A stretch of DNA of 64,000 bases from Stackebrandtia nassauensis DSM 44728. Lineage in GTDB: Bacteria; Actinomycetota; Actinomycetes; Mycobacteriales; Micromonosporaceae. Positions 8,053 through 16,771 of the stretch are shown piece after piece (position 1 is the first letter of the stretch; the number at the start of each line of letters is the position of its first letter). Below the pieces are notes generated by a model, which saw only the letters and a list, made by a program, of their open reading frames with translations, did not search any database and was not told the DNA's origin. Position numbers and translations under genes: made by a program. The stretch is from NCBI RefSeq assembly GCF_000024545.1, contig NC_013947.1, positions 5,208,001 to 5,272,000 on the forward strand. Reading direction: 5' to 3'.

Positions 8053-9219
8053 TTAGCGGGCGGCCGCGAGTGTGATCAACGTGATCTCCGGCGGCGAGCC
8101 GACCCGGATCGCCGGACCCCAGAAGCCGGTCCCCCGGGTGACGTACAGCTGGGTGTCGCCGACCGTGCCGTGACCCGCCATGACCGGCTGCCCGATCGAG
8201 GTGAGCAGCCCGGCCGGGAAGAACTGGCCGCCGTGGGTGTGCCCCGACAGTTGCAGGTCGACGCCGTACTTCTGGGCCTCGTATGCCTGGGCCGGTTGGT
8301 GGGCCAGCAGCACCACCGGACGGTCCGGGTCGCGGTCGCCCAGCGCGCGCTCGTAGTCCGGCGGGTCGCCGACGTTGTCGCCGGAGGAGTCGTTGACGCC
8401 CGCGAGGTCGAAGTGCGGCAGCTCGACGCGTTCGTTGCGAAGCGTCCGGATTCCCAGGTCCCGCAGGTATTCCACCCAGTTGTCGAAGTCGAACAGGTAC
8501 TCGTGGTTGCCCAGTGAGAAGTAGACGCCGTGCCGGGCGCGCAGGTCGCCTAGCGGTGCCACGGCCGGGCCCAGGTCGGCGACCGTGCCGTCGATGAGGT
8601 CGCCGGGAATCACCACGACGTCCGGTTTCTCGGCGTTGACGCGTTCGACGATGCCGCTGATGTTGCCCCGCCCCAGGAACGGCCCGACGTGGGTGTCGGC
8701 CACCAGCGCGATCCGGAACCCCTCGCCCGCATCGGCCAGGCCCCGCAGCCGGATCGTGATCCGTTCCAGCCGGGCGGAGGAGAACGCCTGCGTCATCCCG
8801 TAGCCGACGGTGGTCACGGCGACGGCTCCGGCGCCGATCGCGACGCCGCGCGCCAGGAACCGGCGCCGCGACGCGACGGCCTCGGGTGTCTCGGGTTCGG
8901 CTCCCCGGCGCCGGATCTTGCGTGCCACGAACAGCACCAGCCGCAGCAGTTCCCCGGCGACCAGCGCCAGCAGCAGGTACACCAGCAGTCCGTACCAGAT
9001 GAACCCCGGCCAGGTGATCCACGCGCCCTCGGTGGGGCTGAGGGTGTGCATCGCGATCAGCGCGCCGGGCACCGTCGGCGCCATCACCGCCAGCGCGATC
9101 GTGGCCGCCTTGCGCCACCGGCCGGGCGGCATCGCGCAGCGCACCAGCCGCCACCACAGATACCCGTGCACCAGCACCCACGCCACCGACTGCGGCCACA
9201 CCCAGAACGGAATCTCCAT
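8053..9219 (-). CDS. Membrane-anchored metallophosphoesterase (YkuE/YaeI-like)
   Basis: About 388 residues from the chosen ATG (MEIPFWVWPQ), which puts the first membrane helix at the N-terminus. A second in-frame ATG at 9309 would add 30 polar residues and cannot be excluded. Three or four helices are followed by a twin-Arg-like stretch (ASRRRFLARGVAIGAGA) and a calcineurin-like phosphoesterase domain with all metal motifs: DTHVG, GDLIDG, GNHEY, HQP and GHTHGGQ. The family includes phosphodiesterases acting on lipid phosphates such as UDP-diacylglucosamine-like substrates; the substrate here is unknown. The RRRFLARG stretch might be a Tat signal after the helices. The gene is divergent from an LD-carboxypeptidase, so a role at the envelope is plausible. 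Confidence 0.9.
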   Translation of the reverse strand: MEIPFWVWPQSVAWVLVHGYLWWRLVRCAMPPGRWRKAATIALAVMAPTVPGALIAMHTLSPTEGAWITWPGFIWYGLLVYLLLALVAGELLRLVLFVARKIRRRGAEPETPEAVASRRRFLARGVAIGAGAVAVTTVGYGMTQAFSSARLERITIRLRGLADAGEGFRIALVADTHVGPFLGRGNISGIVERVNAEKPDVVVIPGDLIDGTVADLGPAVAPLGDLRARHGVYFSLGNHEYLFDFDNWVEYLRDLGIRTLRNERVELPHFDLAGVNDSSGDNVGDPPDYERALGDRDPDRPVVLLAHQPAQAYEAQKYGVDLQLSGHTHGGQFFPAGLLTSIGQPVMAGHGTVGDTQLYVTRGTGFWGPAIRVGSPPEITLITLAAAR

Positions 9220-9361
9220 CGCCCAACCCTTGGTCCATATTGAATTGCGAACTCTGGAATCGTATGGACTCCAATGGCTGCCGACGTCGGTCAGCGGGCG
9301 GCTTCCCATCTACCCCCGTCGACGTAGCCGAAGTGGGGCAGGGCCGGTATCGTGCCCGCTT

Positions 9362-10294
9362 ATGGCCCACAACGTGATTCGCCCACCCCGGCTGCGCTCC
9401 GGCGACACCGTCCGGCTGATCTCGCCGTCCGGCCCGCCCGAGAACGGCAAGCTGGAGTCGGGGATCGCGCTGTTGAAGTCATGGGGCCTGACGGTGCAGG
9501 TCTCGCCGCACGCCTACGACCGGCACGGCTACCTGGCCGGTACCGACGAGGTCCGGGCCGCCGAACTCAACGCGGCGCTGCGCGATCCCGAGGTGCGGGG
9601 CCTGTTCTGCACCCGGGGCGGTTATGGGCTGTCGCGCATGGTCGACGCGGTCGACACCGACGCGGCGAAGGCCGATCCGAAACCGGTGGTGGGCTACAGC
9701 GACATCACGGCGCTGTTCAACACCCTGTACGTCCACAGTGGGATCACGGGTGTGCACGGGCCGGTCATGACGTCGTTCATCTCCGACCGCGACGCGAGTG
9801 TCGGCGAAGCGCTGCGCCAGGCGGTCATGACCGACGAGGACGTGAAACTGACCCCGCATCCCGACGAGCCCACCGGCGTCCTCACCCAGGGGGACGCGGC
9901 GGTGAGCGGTCGGCTGCTGGGCGGGAACCTGTCGCTGGTCGTCGACGCCGTGGGCACCCGCACCTGTCCCGACTACACCGGCGCGATCCTGTTCTGCGAG
10001 GAGGTCAACGAGGAGCCGTACCGGCTCGACCGCATCCTCACCCAGTTGCGCCGCGCCGGAACCCTCGACGGGATCGTCGGCATCGCGATCGGCCAGTTCA
10101 CCGGCTGCGTCGACGAGGACTGGGACTGGGACGCGGTGGACGTGCTGGGCGACCGGCTCAGTGACCTGGGCGTGCCGATCCTCGGCGGCCTGCGCTTCGG
10201 CCACGGCAAGGATCCCTTCACCGTCCCCTTCGGAACGATGGCGACGCTGGATCCCGTGAACCGCACCCTGACCGCTCAGTCCGCCGTCAGCTGA
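9362..10294 (+). CDS. LD-carboxypeptidase (peptidase family S66)
   Basis: 310 residues. Family S66 enzymes cut the L,D bond of cytoplasmic murein tetrapeptides during peptidoglycan recycling, or confer self-resistance to peptide-nucleotide antibiotics (MccF-like members). The Ser-Glu-His triad is visible: Ser in VVGYSDITAL (about residue 117), Glu in ILFCEEVNEEPYRLDR (about 220) and His in LRFGHGKDPF (about 285). The FCTRGGYG motif near residue 82 is also typical. The ATG is chosen because the protein begins directly with the conserved PPRLRSGDTVRLISPS segment. There is no signal peptide, so the protein is cytoplasmic. It ends in a hairpin shared with the convergent YbaB-like gene. Confidence 0.93.
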   Translation: MAHNVIRPPRLRSGDTVRLISPSGPPENGKLESGIALLKSWGLTVQVSPHAYDRHGYLAGTDEVRAAELNAALRDPEVRGLFCTRGGYGLSRMVDAVDTDAAKADPKPVVGYSDITALFNTLYVHSGITGVHGPVMTSFISDRDASVGEALRQAVMTDEDVKLTPHPDEPTGVLTQGDAAVSGRLLGGNLSLVVDAVGTRTCPDYTGAILFCEEVNEEPYRLDRILTQLRRAGTLDGIVGIAIGQFTGCVDEDWDWDAVDVLGDRLSDLGVPILGGLRFGHGKDPFTVPFGTMATLDPVNRTLTAQSAVS

Positions 10295-10306
10295 GCGGTT
10301 CCGGGC

Positions 10307-10327
10307 CCGCCGGTCACCGACCGGCGG
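10307..10327. terminator. Bidirectional hairpin between convergent genes
   Basis: A 9-bp stem CCGCCGGTC / GACCGGCGG (10307-10315, 10319-10327) with a 3-nt loop, overlapping the stop of the minus-strand gene and lying 13 bp after the plus-strand stop. Confidence 0.55.
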
Positions 10328-10844
10328 CGGGCACCCGGTCCGGACTGAAGACCTCCCAGTGGATCCGCCGCACCCGGCGGCTCCAGTCGGCCATCACGTT
10401 CATGAACGCGCCGTGGATCTCGGCGGTGAACTGTTCCTCCGACAGCCGCGACAGCGCGCCGTCGGCGATCTTGAACCGCCACTCCGACAGGCCCCGGGTC
10501 TTGGCCCGCACCATCCCCTGAGCCGATTCGCCGAGGGCGACGGTCTCGTCCCGGCGCCGTCGCACGATGCGTCCCGCCTCGGTGTCCACATCGCTCGCGT
10601 CGGCCATGACCGTCATGTCGTGCGCTTCCATGACGGACATGTACCCCTGCCGGTAGCCCGACATGACCAGCGTGAACAGTTGGGACAGTTGGGTTTCCAG
10701 GGTTCGCGCGTCGTAGCGTTCGTAGGAGCCGGGCCGGAAGTGGACGGTCACCTCGCGCCGTCGGCGCACCGTGGCGGCGAGCTGGTTGTCGGGCGAGACG
10801 ACACTGATCGTCAACCCCGCCAGGCTATCGGCGATCTCTCCCAT
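10314..10844 (-). CDS. YbaB/EbfC-like DNA-binding protein
   Basis: 176 residues. The N-terminal 90 residues resemble actinobacterial YbaB-type nucleoid proteins found near type VII secretion substrates: SVVSPDNQLAATVRRRREVTVHFRPGSYERYD, split here as SPDNQLAATV and VTVHFRPGSY, followed by a helix LETQLSQLFTLVMSGYRQGY. The C-terminal half (FKIADGALSRLSEEQF) is not recognised. It is divergent from two genes encoding type VII-like substrates, across a 194-bp promoter region. Such YbaB-like genes often sit beside WXG100-type genes in actinobacteria, suggesting a regulatory or chaperone role there. The family call is by pattern only. Confidence 0.6.
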   Translation of the reverse strand: MGEIADSLAGLTISVVSPDNQLAATVRRRREVTVHFRPGSYERYDARTLETQLSQLFTLVMSGYRQGYMSVMEAHDMTVMADASDVDTEAGRIVRRRRDETVALGESAQGMVRAKTRGLSEWRFKIADGALSRLSEEQFTAEIHGAFMNVMADWSRRVRRIHWEVFSPDRVPAAGR

Positions 10845-11038
10845 GGGTCGGACCTCCTGTCCGCTGGCTGTTCCACAGCCACCACTGTCGACGTTACGAA
10901 CCGGTATCTGTGTCTATATCACCATTTCAGGCCAACCCGTCGGAGAAACGTGTCCACATGTCACGATTGACCGATTCCTCACTCGCGTTCCGTGATTTTC
11001 CGACATAACGTGACAGGAACACAACGGAGGAGAGGGCC

Positions 11039-11560
11039 ATGACGCTTTCCGCAGACGTCACGAACCTTTACACGGCCGGTCGCACCTTCCTGCCCCAGGC
11101 GGCCGAGAAGTACGGCGAGGGCGCCCAGGAGATACACAAGACGGGGCAGCTGGACGAGAGCGCCTTCCGGCGCGACAAGGTCACCAACGCGGACGGAACC
11201 CGCAAACCACACTGGACCGACGATCCCCGCAACGGCGGCAAGGACCAGTTCACCACCGTTTCCGACCTCGGCCGGATGCAGCCGCAGTGGAGCGAGCTGC
11301 GGAACATGTTGCAGGACCAGGTTCTCGTGGTGACGCGCAACAGCCTGGTACGGGCGGGTTCGGCGCTGTGCCAGATCGCCGAACACTACGCCGCCACCGA
11401 CGGCGAAGCCCGCGACGCCCTGGAGAAGGTGCGCGCCAACCTGAACACGACCAGCGACCCGACCTACCGGCCGCCGAGCTACATCCCCGAAGCACCCCGG
11501 CACGACGACCCGCATCCCGAACCCGACAACGGCAACGACAACCCCCGCGGCCCCAGGTGA
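11039..11560 (+). CDS. Type VII secretion substrate-like protein (EspC/WXG100-type helices)
   Basis: 173 residues, ATG start behind GGAGGAGAG. The protein is mostly helical. Its C-terminal helix GSALCQIAEHYAATDGEA matches the A-L-x-x-I-A-x-x-Y-x-x-T-D pattern of EspC-like and WXG100-like exported proteins. A helix with W-S-E (QPQWSELRNML) precedes it. The tail (residues 147-173) is a Pro/Asp/His-rich disordered stretch. There is no signal peptide. It lies 13 bp before the next helical gene, so the two are probably co-transcribed and may dimerise as ESX substrates do. No EccC ATPase or other secretion component is in the window, so secretion is inferred only. Confidence 0.6.
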   Translation: MTLSADVTNLYTAGRTFLPQAAEKYGEGAQEIHKTGQLDESAFRRDKVTNADGTRKPHWTDDPRNGGKDQFTTVSDLGRMQPQWSELRNMLQDQVLVVTRNSLVRAGSALCQIAEHYAATDGEARDALEKVRANLNTTSDPTYRPPSYIPEAPRHDDPHPEPDNGNDNPRGPR

Positions 11561-11573
11561 AGGACGAGGAACC

Positions 11574-12557
11574 ATGGGAGACGAACTCCAGAGCAAGGTC
11601 GACGGCATCCTCAACCAGATCCCGCAGTACTCCAGCGGCGACGTGGAGTCCTGGGCGGAGAAGGTCAAGTCCGCCGCCAAGGCCAAGAACGGCACCACCG
11701 ACTACCCCTACCCGGACGAGTACTTCGAGTGGATCGTCCCGTACTTCGAACGGTTCCACCAGCGGATGCCCAGCACCGCCGAGGCCATGGTCATCGAACT
11801 GGGCGTGGTGCGGGAGAAGATCCTGTCCGCGGCCCCGATCATCAAGGCCGGAACCGACAAGGCGCTGACCAACTGGGAGGGCTACGCCGCCAACTCGTTC
11901 ACGAACTTCTACATCGGCGCGTTCACGGCCAGCCCCAGCTGCATCGACGCGCAGGTCGCGGTCATCGACGAGCTGCGCGCAGCACTGTGGGTCTACATCG
12001 GAATCCTCAAGAGCATGCGCAGTGAGGCCGTCGAGATCGCCAAGGCCACCATCGCGACCTTCGAGTCCTGGGACGAGTGGCTGTGGTTCGGGTCCGACGG
12101 GCAGTTCCTGGCGGGCATCGCCGGTGCCGTGGCCACCCTGTTCGGCGTGATCACCGCGACCGCCACGGCGGGCGTGTCACTGGCCATCATCGGCGGCGCC
12201 GCCTCGGCGTCCAACGCCTTCATCGCGAAGCACAGGGCCGACGAGGAGGCCAGCAAGAAGACCATCGGCGGCGACACCGTCGCCGACGTCCTCAACAACA
12301 TGGCCGACCGGCTCAACGAGCTCGACACCCGCTGCACCGACGCCGAGGACGCCATCGCCACCGACCTGTCCAGCAGTGTCGAAGCCGTCGGCAAGATCCT
12401 CGCCAGCGACAACGCCACCACGCTGATGCGATTGGTGCCCAACGAGATCGGCGACGACAACCCGCTCGACGCCGGTCAGCCGGGTAACACCGACACCACC
12501 GACGTCACCGACCCCAAGGACAATCCGATCCCCGAGTTCCGGCCCACGGCCGAGTAG
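11574..12557 (+). CDS. WXG-like large helical protein, candidate type VII substrate
   Basis: 327 residues, ATG behind AAGGACGAGGA. Residues 1-180 are helical with a central NWEGYAANSF (about residue 101), a W-x-G turn as in WXG100 proteins. Residues about 180-215 hold a glycine/alanine-rich hydrophobic hairpin (FLAGIAGAVATLFGVI, then VSLAIIGGAASASNAFI), followed by a coiled-coil-like helix with VADVLNNMADRLNELD and a disordered acidic Pro/Asp tail. The hydrophobic hairpin flanked by long helices resembles LXG or toxin-like type VII effectors, but no catalytic domain is visible. It is the second gene of a two-gene unit divergent from a YbaB-like gene. The function is not established. Confidence 0.6.
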   Translation: MGDELQSKVDGILNQIPQYSSGDVESWAEKVKSAAKAKNGTTDYPYPDEYFEWIVPYFERFHQRMPSTAEAMVIELGVVREKILSAAPIIKAGTDKALTNWEGYAANSFTNFYIGAFTASPSCIDAQVAVIDELRAALWVYIGILKSMRSEAVEIAKATIATFESWDEWLWFGSDGQFLAGIAGAVATLFGVITATATAGVSLAIIGGAASASNAFIAKHRADEEASKKTIGGDTVADVLNNMADRLNELDTRCTDAEDAIATDLSSSVEAVGKILASDNATTLMRLVPNEIGDDNPLDAGQPGNTDTTDVTDPKDNPIPEFRPTAE

Positions 12558-12561
12558 CGGT

Positions 12562-12596
12562 GGGCCGGGCCCCGGCGAAGAACCGGGGCCCGGCCC
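12562..12596. terminator. Strong hairpin between convergent genes
   Basis: A perfect 14-bp stem (12562-12575 and 12583-12596) with loop CGAAGAA, between the WXG-like gene and the end of leuS; it can serve both strands. Confidence 0.75.
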
Positions 12597-12600
12597 GTCG

Positions 12601-15453
12601 TCACACGACGATCGACACCATCCGGCCGGACACGACGATGACCTTCTTCGGCTCCCGGCCGCTCAGCGCCGCGACGATCTTCTCGGTGCCCAGGGCGGCT
12701 TCCCGGACCGCGTCCTGGTCGGCCTCGGCCGAGACCTCGACACGGTCGCGGACCTTGCCGTTGATCTGCACCGGGTAGGTGACGGTCTCCACGACCAGGA
12801 ACCGCTCGTCGGCGACCGGGAAGTCGGCGTTGGCCAGCGATTCGCCGTGCCCCAGCCGACGCCACAGTTCCTCGGCGACATGCGGGACGAACGGCGCCGC
12901 CATCAGCACCTGGGCCTCGGCCACCGAGCGCGGCACCTCGGCCAGGCCGACGACGTGGTTGTTCAGCGTGATCAGTTTGGCGATCGCGGTGTTGACCCGC
13001 AGCGCGTCCATATCGGCGTGGACGCCGTCGATGGTGCGGTGCAGCAGCTTCTGGGTCTCGGCGTCGGCCTCGACGTCGGCGACCTTGACCTCGCCGGTCT
13101 CCTCGTCGATGATGTTGCGCCACAGGCGTTGCAGGAACCGCTGCGAGCCGACGACCGCCCTAGTCTCCCAGGGACGGGACACCTCCAGCGGGCCCATGCT
13201 CATCTCGTACAACCGGAAGGTGTCGGCGCCGTACTGCTCGCACATCTGGTCGGGCGTGACCACGTTGCGCTGCGACTTGCCCATCTTGCCGTACTCGCGG
13301 TTGACCTCCTGGCCGTCGTGGAAGAACCGGCCGTCCTCCTCCACGACCTCGGCCGCCGGTACGTAGGCGCCGCGCGAGTCGGTGTACGCGTAGGCCTGGA
13401 TCATGCCCTGGTGGATCAGCTTGCGGAACGGTTCCCGGCTGGAGACGTGCCCCAGGTCGAACAGGACCTTCTGCCAGAACCGGTCGTACAGCAGGTGCAG
13501 GACCGCGTGCTCGGAGCCGCCGACGTACAGGTCGACGCCGCCGCAGTCGGTCTCGGAGTTCGGCCCCATCCAGTACTTCTCGTTGACGGGGTCGGCCAGG
13601 GCCTCCTCGTTGAACGGGTCGGTGTAACGCAGCTGGTACCAGCAGGAACCGGCCCAGTTGGGCATGGTGTTGACCTCGCGCCGATACTTCTTCGGCCCGT
13701 CGCCCAAATCCAGGGTGACCTCGACCCAGTCGCCCGCGCGGCCCAGCGGCGGCTCGGGCGCGGAGTCGGCGTCGTCGGGTTCGTAGGTCTTGGGCGAGAA
13801 GTCGTCCAGTTCGGGCAGTTCGACCGGCAGCATCGACTCCGGCAGCGCCACCGGCAGTCCGGTCTCGTCGAACACGATCGGGAACGGCTCGCCCCAGTAA
13901 CGCTGCCGCGAGAACAGCCAGTCCCGCAGCCGGTAGGTGGTGGTGCCCTCGCCGTGCCCCGACGCGGTCAGCCACTCGGTGATGGCCTGTTTGGCCTCGA
14001 CGACGCCCATCCCGTTCAGGCTGGGCGCCCCGGTCGTCACGGCCTCGGCGGGCGAGTTGACCGCCGGGCCCTCGCCGGTGTAGGCCTTGCCCTCGAAGCC
14101 CTCCGACGGCTGCACGGTGCGGATGATCGGCAGCCCGAATGCCTCGGCGAACTCCCAGTCGCGTTCGTCCTGGCCCGGCACCGCCATGATCGCGCCGGTG
14201 CCGTAACCGGCCAGCACGTAGTCGGCGATGAACACCGGCACCGAGTCGCCGCTCACCGGGTTGGTGGCGTAGGCGCCGATGAAGACGCCGGTCTTCTCCT
14301 TGGCGTCGGCCTGCCGCTCCACGTCGGTCTTGGCGGCGGCGAAGGCCCGGTAGGCGGCGACCGCCTCGGCGGGGGTCGCCTCGCCGGAGGTCCAGCGCGC
14401 GTCGGTACCGGCGGGCCAGGTCGCGGCCGTCAGCGTGTCGACCAGTTCGTGCTCGGGCGCCAGCACCATGTAGGTGGCGCCGAACAGGGTGTCGGGCCGG
14501 GTGGTGAACACCGTGATGTCCCCGGCCTCGGTGCCGAAGCGGACGTGGGCGCCGGTGGAGCGACCGATCCAGTTGCGCTGCAACCGGATCGTCGAGTCGG
14601 GCCAGTCGACGTCGTCCAGGTCCTCCAGCAGCCGGTCCGCGTAGGCGGTGATCCGCATCATCCACTGCTTCAGCTTGCGGGTGTATACCGGGAAGTTGCC
14701 GCGCTCGCTGCGCCCCTCCGCGGTTACCTCCTCATTGGACAGGACGGTGCCCAGGCCGGGACACCAGTTGACCGGCGCCTCGGAGACGTAGGCCAGCCGG
14801 TGGTCGTCCACGATACGGCGGCGCTCCACCTCGGACAGTTCACTCCAGGCGCGGCCGTCGGGAGTGGCGCGGGTCCCGGCGTCGAACTCGGCGATCAGCT
14901 CCGCGATCGGACGGGCCTTACGGGCTTCGGTGTCGTACCAGGAGTTGAAGATCTGCAGGAAGATCCACTGCGTCCACTTGTAGTAGTCGGGATCCGAGGT
15001 GGCGAAGCTGCGCACCGTGTCATAGGCCATGCCCAGCCGCCGCAGCTGCCGCCGGTAGGTGGCGATGTTGTCCTCGGTGATCTTGGCCGGGTGCTGGCCG
15101 GTGGTGATCGCGTACAGCTCCGTGGGCAGGCCGAAGGCGTCGAAACCCATCGGGTGCAGGACGTTGTACCCGGTCATGCGCTTGTACCGGGCGAAGCAGT
15201 CGGTGGCGATGTACCCGAACGGGTGCCCCACGTGCAGTCCCGCCCCCGACGGGTACGGGAACATGTCCATCACGAACAGCTTCGGGGCCCCGGCGCGCGG
15301 GTCGTCCGGATTGGCCAGTTTCCCGGTCGGGTTGGGAGCGTTGAAGACGCCGCGCTCCTCCCAGTGGTCCTGCCAGGCGGGCTCGATGCGCGCCGCCAGG
15401 GCGGCGTCATAGCGGTGCGCCGGGATGCGGTCGGCGGCGTGCGTGTCACTCAT
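12601..15453 (-). CDS. leuS: Leucyl-tRNA synthetase
   Basis: 950 residues, a normal length for bacterial LeuRS with the CP1 editing domain. It charges tRNA-Leu with leucine in the cytoplasm. The HIGH signature appears as HVGH in [16 protein letters not shown] (about residue 75) and KMSKS as KMGKS (about 725). The editing-domain threonine-rich segment ([15 protein letters not shown]) and the zinc-site region are in the expected order. ATG with AGAGGA about 6 nt upstream. About 130 bp of leader precede it, carrying a leader peptide with three Leu codons and a terminator followed by six Ts, so expression is very probably controlled by leucyl-tRNA supply through attenuation. Confidence 0.98.
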   Translation of the reverse strand: MSDTHAADRIPAHRYDAALAARIEPAWQDHWEERGVFNAPNPTGKLANPDDPRAGAPKLFVMDMFPYPSGAGLHVGHPFGYIATDCFARYKRMTGYNVLHPMGFDAFGLPTELYAITTGQHPAKITEDNIATYRRQLRRLGMAYDTVRSFATSDPDYYKWTQWIFLQIFNSWYDTEARKARPIAELIAEFDAGTRATPDGRAWSELSEVERRRIVDDHRLAYVSEAPVNWCPGLGTVLSNEEVTAEGRSERGNFPVYTRKLKQWMMRITAYADRLLEDLDDVDWPDSTIRLQRNWIGRSTGAHVRFGTEAGDITVFTTRPDTLFGATYMVLAPEHELVDTLTAATWPAGTDARWTSGEATPAEAVAAYRAFAAAKTDVERQADAKEKTGVFIGAYATNPVSGDSVPVFIADYVLAGYGTGAIMAVPGQDERDWEFAEAFGLPIIRTVQPSEGFEGKAYTGEGPAVNSPAEAVTTGAPSLNGMGVVEAKQAITEWLTASGHGEGTTTYRLRDWLFSRQRYWGEPFPIVFDETGLPVALPESMLPVELPELDDFSPKTYEPDDADSAPEPPLGRAGDWVEVTLDLGDGPKKYRREVNTMPNWAGSCWYQLRYTDPFNEEALADPVNEKYWMGPNSETDCGGVDLYVGGSEHAVLHLLYDRFWQKVLFDLGHVSSREPFRKLIHQGMIQAYAYTDSRGAYVPAAEVVEEDGRFFHDGQEVNREYGKMGKSQRNVVTPDQMCEQYGADTFRLYEMSMGPLEVSRPWETRAVVGSQRFLQRLWRNIIDEETGEVKVADVEADAETQKLLHRTIDGVHADMDALRVNTAIAKLITLNNHVVGLAEVPRSVAEAQVLMAAPFVPHVAEELWRRLGHGESLANADFPVADERFLVVETVTYPVQINGKVRDRVEVSAEADQDAVREAALGTEKIVAALSGREPKKVIVVSGRMVSIVV

Positions 15454-15491
15454 GAAATGTCCTCTTTATCCTTTACGCGTAGTCCGGGCAC

Positions 15492-15516
15492 AAAAAATCC
15501 CCTCACACAGGAGGGG
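15492..15516 (-). terminator. Attenuator terminator in the leuS leader
   Basis: On the minus strand the RNA reads CCCCUC, a 6-nt loop, GAGGGG, then A and six Us. It is the only hairpin noted in this window with a proper U-run. It sits 39 bp upstream of the leuS ATG and 30 bp after the leader-peptide stop. The left arm can instead pair with part of an upstream segment (see the leader peptide). Confidence 0.88.
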
Positions 15517-15546
15517 TCGCCGTGCCGTCGCGGGTTCTGCTTCGCG

Positions 15547-15585
15547 TCAGCACGGCCTCATAAGGAGCAGCACGCGCCTGGTCAT
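15547..15585 (-). CDS. leuS leader peptide, 12 aa
   Basis: The ORF encodes MTRRVLLLMRPC, with three consecutive leucine codons CTG CTC CTT. A 7-bp complementarity joins the last sense codons (GCCGTGC, 15550-15556) to GCACGGC (15519-15525). Adjacent GAGG can also pair with the CCTC of the terminator arm, forming an alternative antiterminator. A ribosome stalled at the Leu codons would favour that structure and leuS transcription; a ribosome reaching the stop would cover it and let the terminator form. The predicted promoter puts the transcription start at the A of this ATG, so the peptide is probably translated from a leaderless mRNA. The mechanism is inferred from sequence only. Confidence 0.82.
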   Translation of the reverse strand: MTRRVLLLMRPC

Positions 15586-15592
15586 GCCCCAG

Positions 15593-15621
15593 AGTCTATC
15601 GCAGCACCACACCGACGTCAT
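15593..15621 (-). promoter_or_regulatory. Predicted leuS promoter
   Basis: Minus strand: -35 ATGACG (15616-15621, four of six to TTGACA), 17-bp spacer, -10 TAGACT (15593-15598). Seven bases separate the -10 from the leader ATG, which would be the transcription start. Confidence 0.6.
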
Positions 15622-15757
15622 TCCGGTTCGGTTTCGCCCTGAAACGCCCGAACCGACCGACTCGTTGTCGAAATTTGTCCGGTCCGGTCATGCTGGCCAC
15701 CCCGAGACACCTGACACACTTGGGGATTACGACCCCTATCCCCGAAGGAGGACGCCG

Positions 15758-16765
15758 GTGTCAGCACAGCCCATCGGCACGACATCCCCGGCTGCCGCCC
15801 AGCCAATGAGCTCCACCGAGTTCAAGGCCGCCGTCGACGCCGTCATCGGCAACATCGAGCGCGTCATCGAGGGCAAGACGGCGATCGTCCGGCTGGCCTT
15901 CTCCGTGCTCCTGGCCGAGGGCCACCTGCTGATCGAGGACGTGCCAGGCGTCGGCAAGACGATGCTGGCCAAGTCGATGGCCACCACCATCCACTGCTCG
16001 GTGCGCCGGATCCAGTTCACGCCCGACCTGTTGCCCAGCGACGTCACCGGGGTGACGATCTTCAACCAGGACACCCACGAGTTCACGTTCAAACCCGGCG
16101 CGGTGTTCGCCAACCTCGTCGTGGGCGACGAGATCAACCGGGCCTCCCCCAAGACCCAGTCGGCGCTGCTGGAGTGCATGGAGGAACGCCAGGTCACCGT
16201 CGACGGCAACACCTACAAGCTGCGGGCGCCGTTCATGGTGATGGCGACCCAGAACCCGATCGAGATGGAGGGGACCTACCCGCTGCCCGAGGCGCAGCGC
16301 GACCGGTTCACCGCCCGCATCGCCATCGGCTACCCCGACGCCGCCGCCGAGCTGAAGATGCTGGACGTGCACGGCACCACCAACCCGCTCAACCAGTTGC
16401 AGCCGGTCGTCGACGAGGCCACCATCCAGCGGATGATCGAGTACGTGCGCGGCATCCACGTCTCCGACGCCATCAAGCAGTACGCGATCGCGCTGGTCAA
16501 CGCCACCCGGCAGGCGCCGGAGCTGCGGCTGGGCGCCAGTCCCCGTTCGGTGCTGCAACTGTTGCGCACCGCCCGGGCCATCGCCGCCTTCGAGGGCCGC
16601 GACTTCGTGCTCCCCGACGACGTGCAGGCGCTGTCGGTGCCGGTGCTGGCCCACCGGCTGCTTCCCACCTCGGACGCGCAGCTGGCGCACCGCACCACCG
16701 ACGCGATCATCTCCGACATCGTGCACCGGCTGCCGGTCGCCCCCGGTGCGCCCATCAGGCGCTGA
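15758..16765 (+). CDS. MoxR-family AAA+ ATPase
   Basis: 335 residues from a GTG preceded by AAGGAGG. MoxR ATPases act as chaperone-like factors that help assemble or activate partner proteins, usually encoded with DUF58 and transglutaminase-like genes as here. Walker A is GVGKTM (about residue 65), Walker B VVGDEINRAS (about 121), sensor 1 MATQNPIEMEG (about 164) and the arginine-finger region LPEAQRDRF follows. The C-terminal lid domain includes GASPRSVLQLLRTARA. The open frame continues upstream to 15425, but that part has no family similarity and overlaps the leuS leader. It is the first gene of a three-gene operon. Confidence 0.93.
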   Translation: MSAQPIGTTSPAAAQPMSSTEFKAAVDAVIGNIERVIEGKTAIVRLAFSVLLAEGHLLIEDVPGVGKTMLAKSMATTIHCSVRRIQFTPDLLPSDVTGVTIFNQDTHEFTFKPGAVFANLVVGDEINRASPKTQSALLECMEERQVTVDGNTYKLRAPFMVMATQNPIEMEGTYPLPEAQRDRFTARIAIGYPDAAAELKMLDVHGTTNPLNQLQPVVDEATIQRMIEYVRGIHVSDAIKQYAIALVNATRQAPELRLGASPRSVLQLLRTARAIAAFEGRDFVLPDDVQALSVPVLAHRLLPTSDAQLAHRTTDAIISDIVHRLPVAPGAPIRR

Positions 16766-16771
16766 TGCGCC

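Noticed and set aside
8053-9309. Metallophosphoesterase starting at the 9309 ATG
   Set aside because: Possible, but the extra 30 residues are polar and unlike the family; the ATG at 9219 places the first helix at the N-terminus.
15454-15600. T-box riboswitch upstream of leuS
   Set aside because: The leader is only about 130 nt, and I see no AGGGUGGNACCGCG-like T-box sequence; the Leu-codon peptide explains the terminator.
12847-15642. 931-aa plus-strand ORF opposite leuS
   Set aside because: Antisense shadow of leuS, composed of Gly/Arg/Val/Asp-rich low-complexity sequence with no domain.
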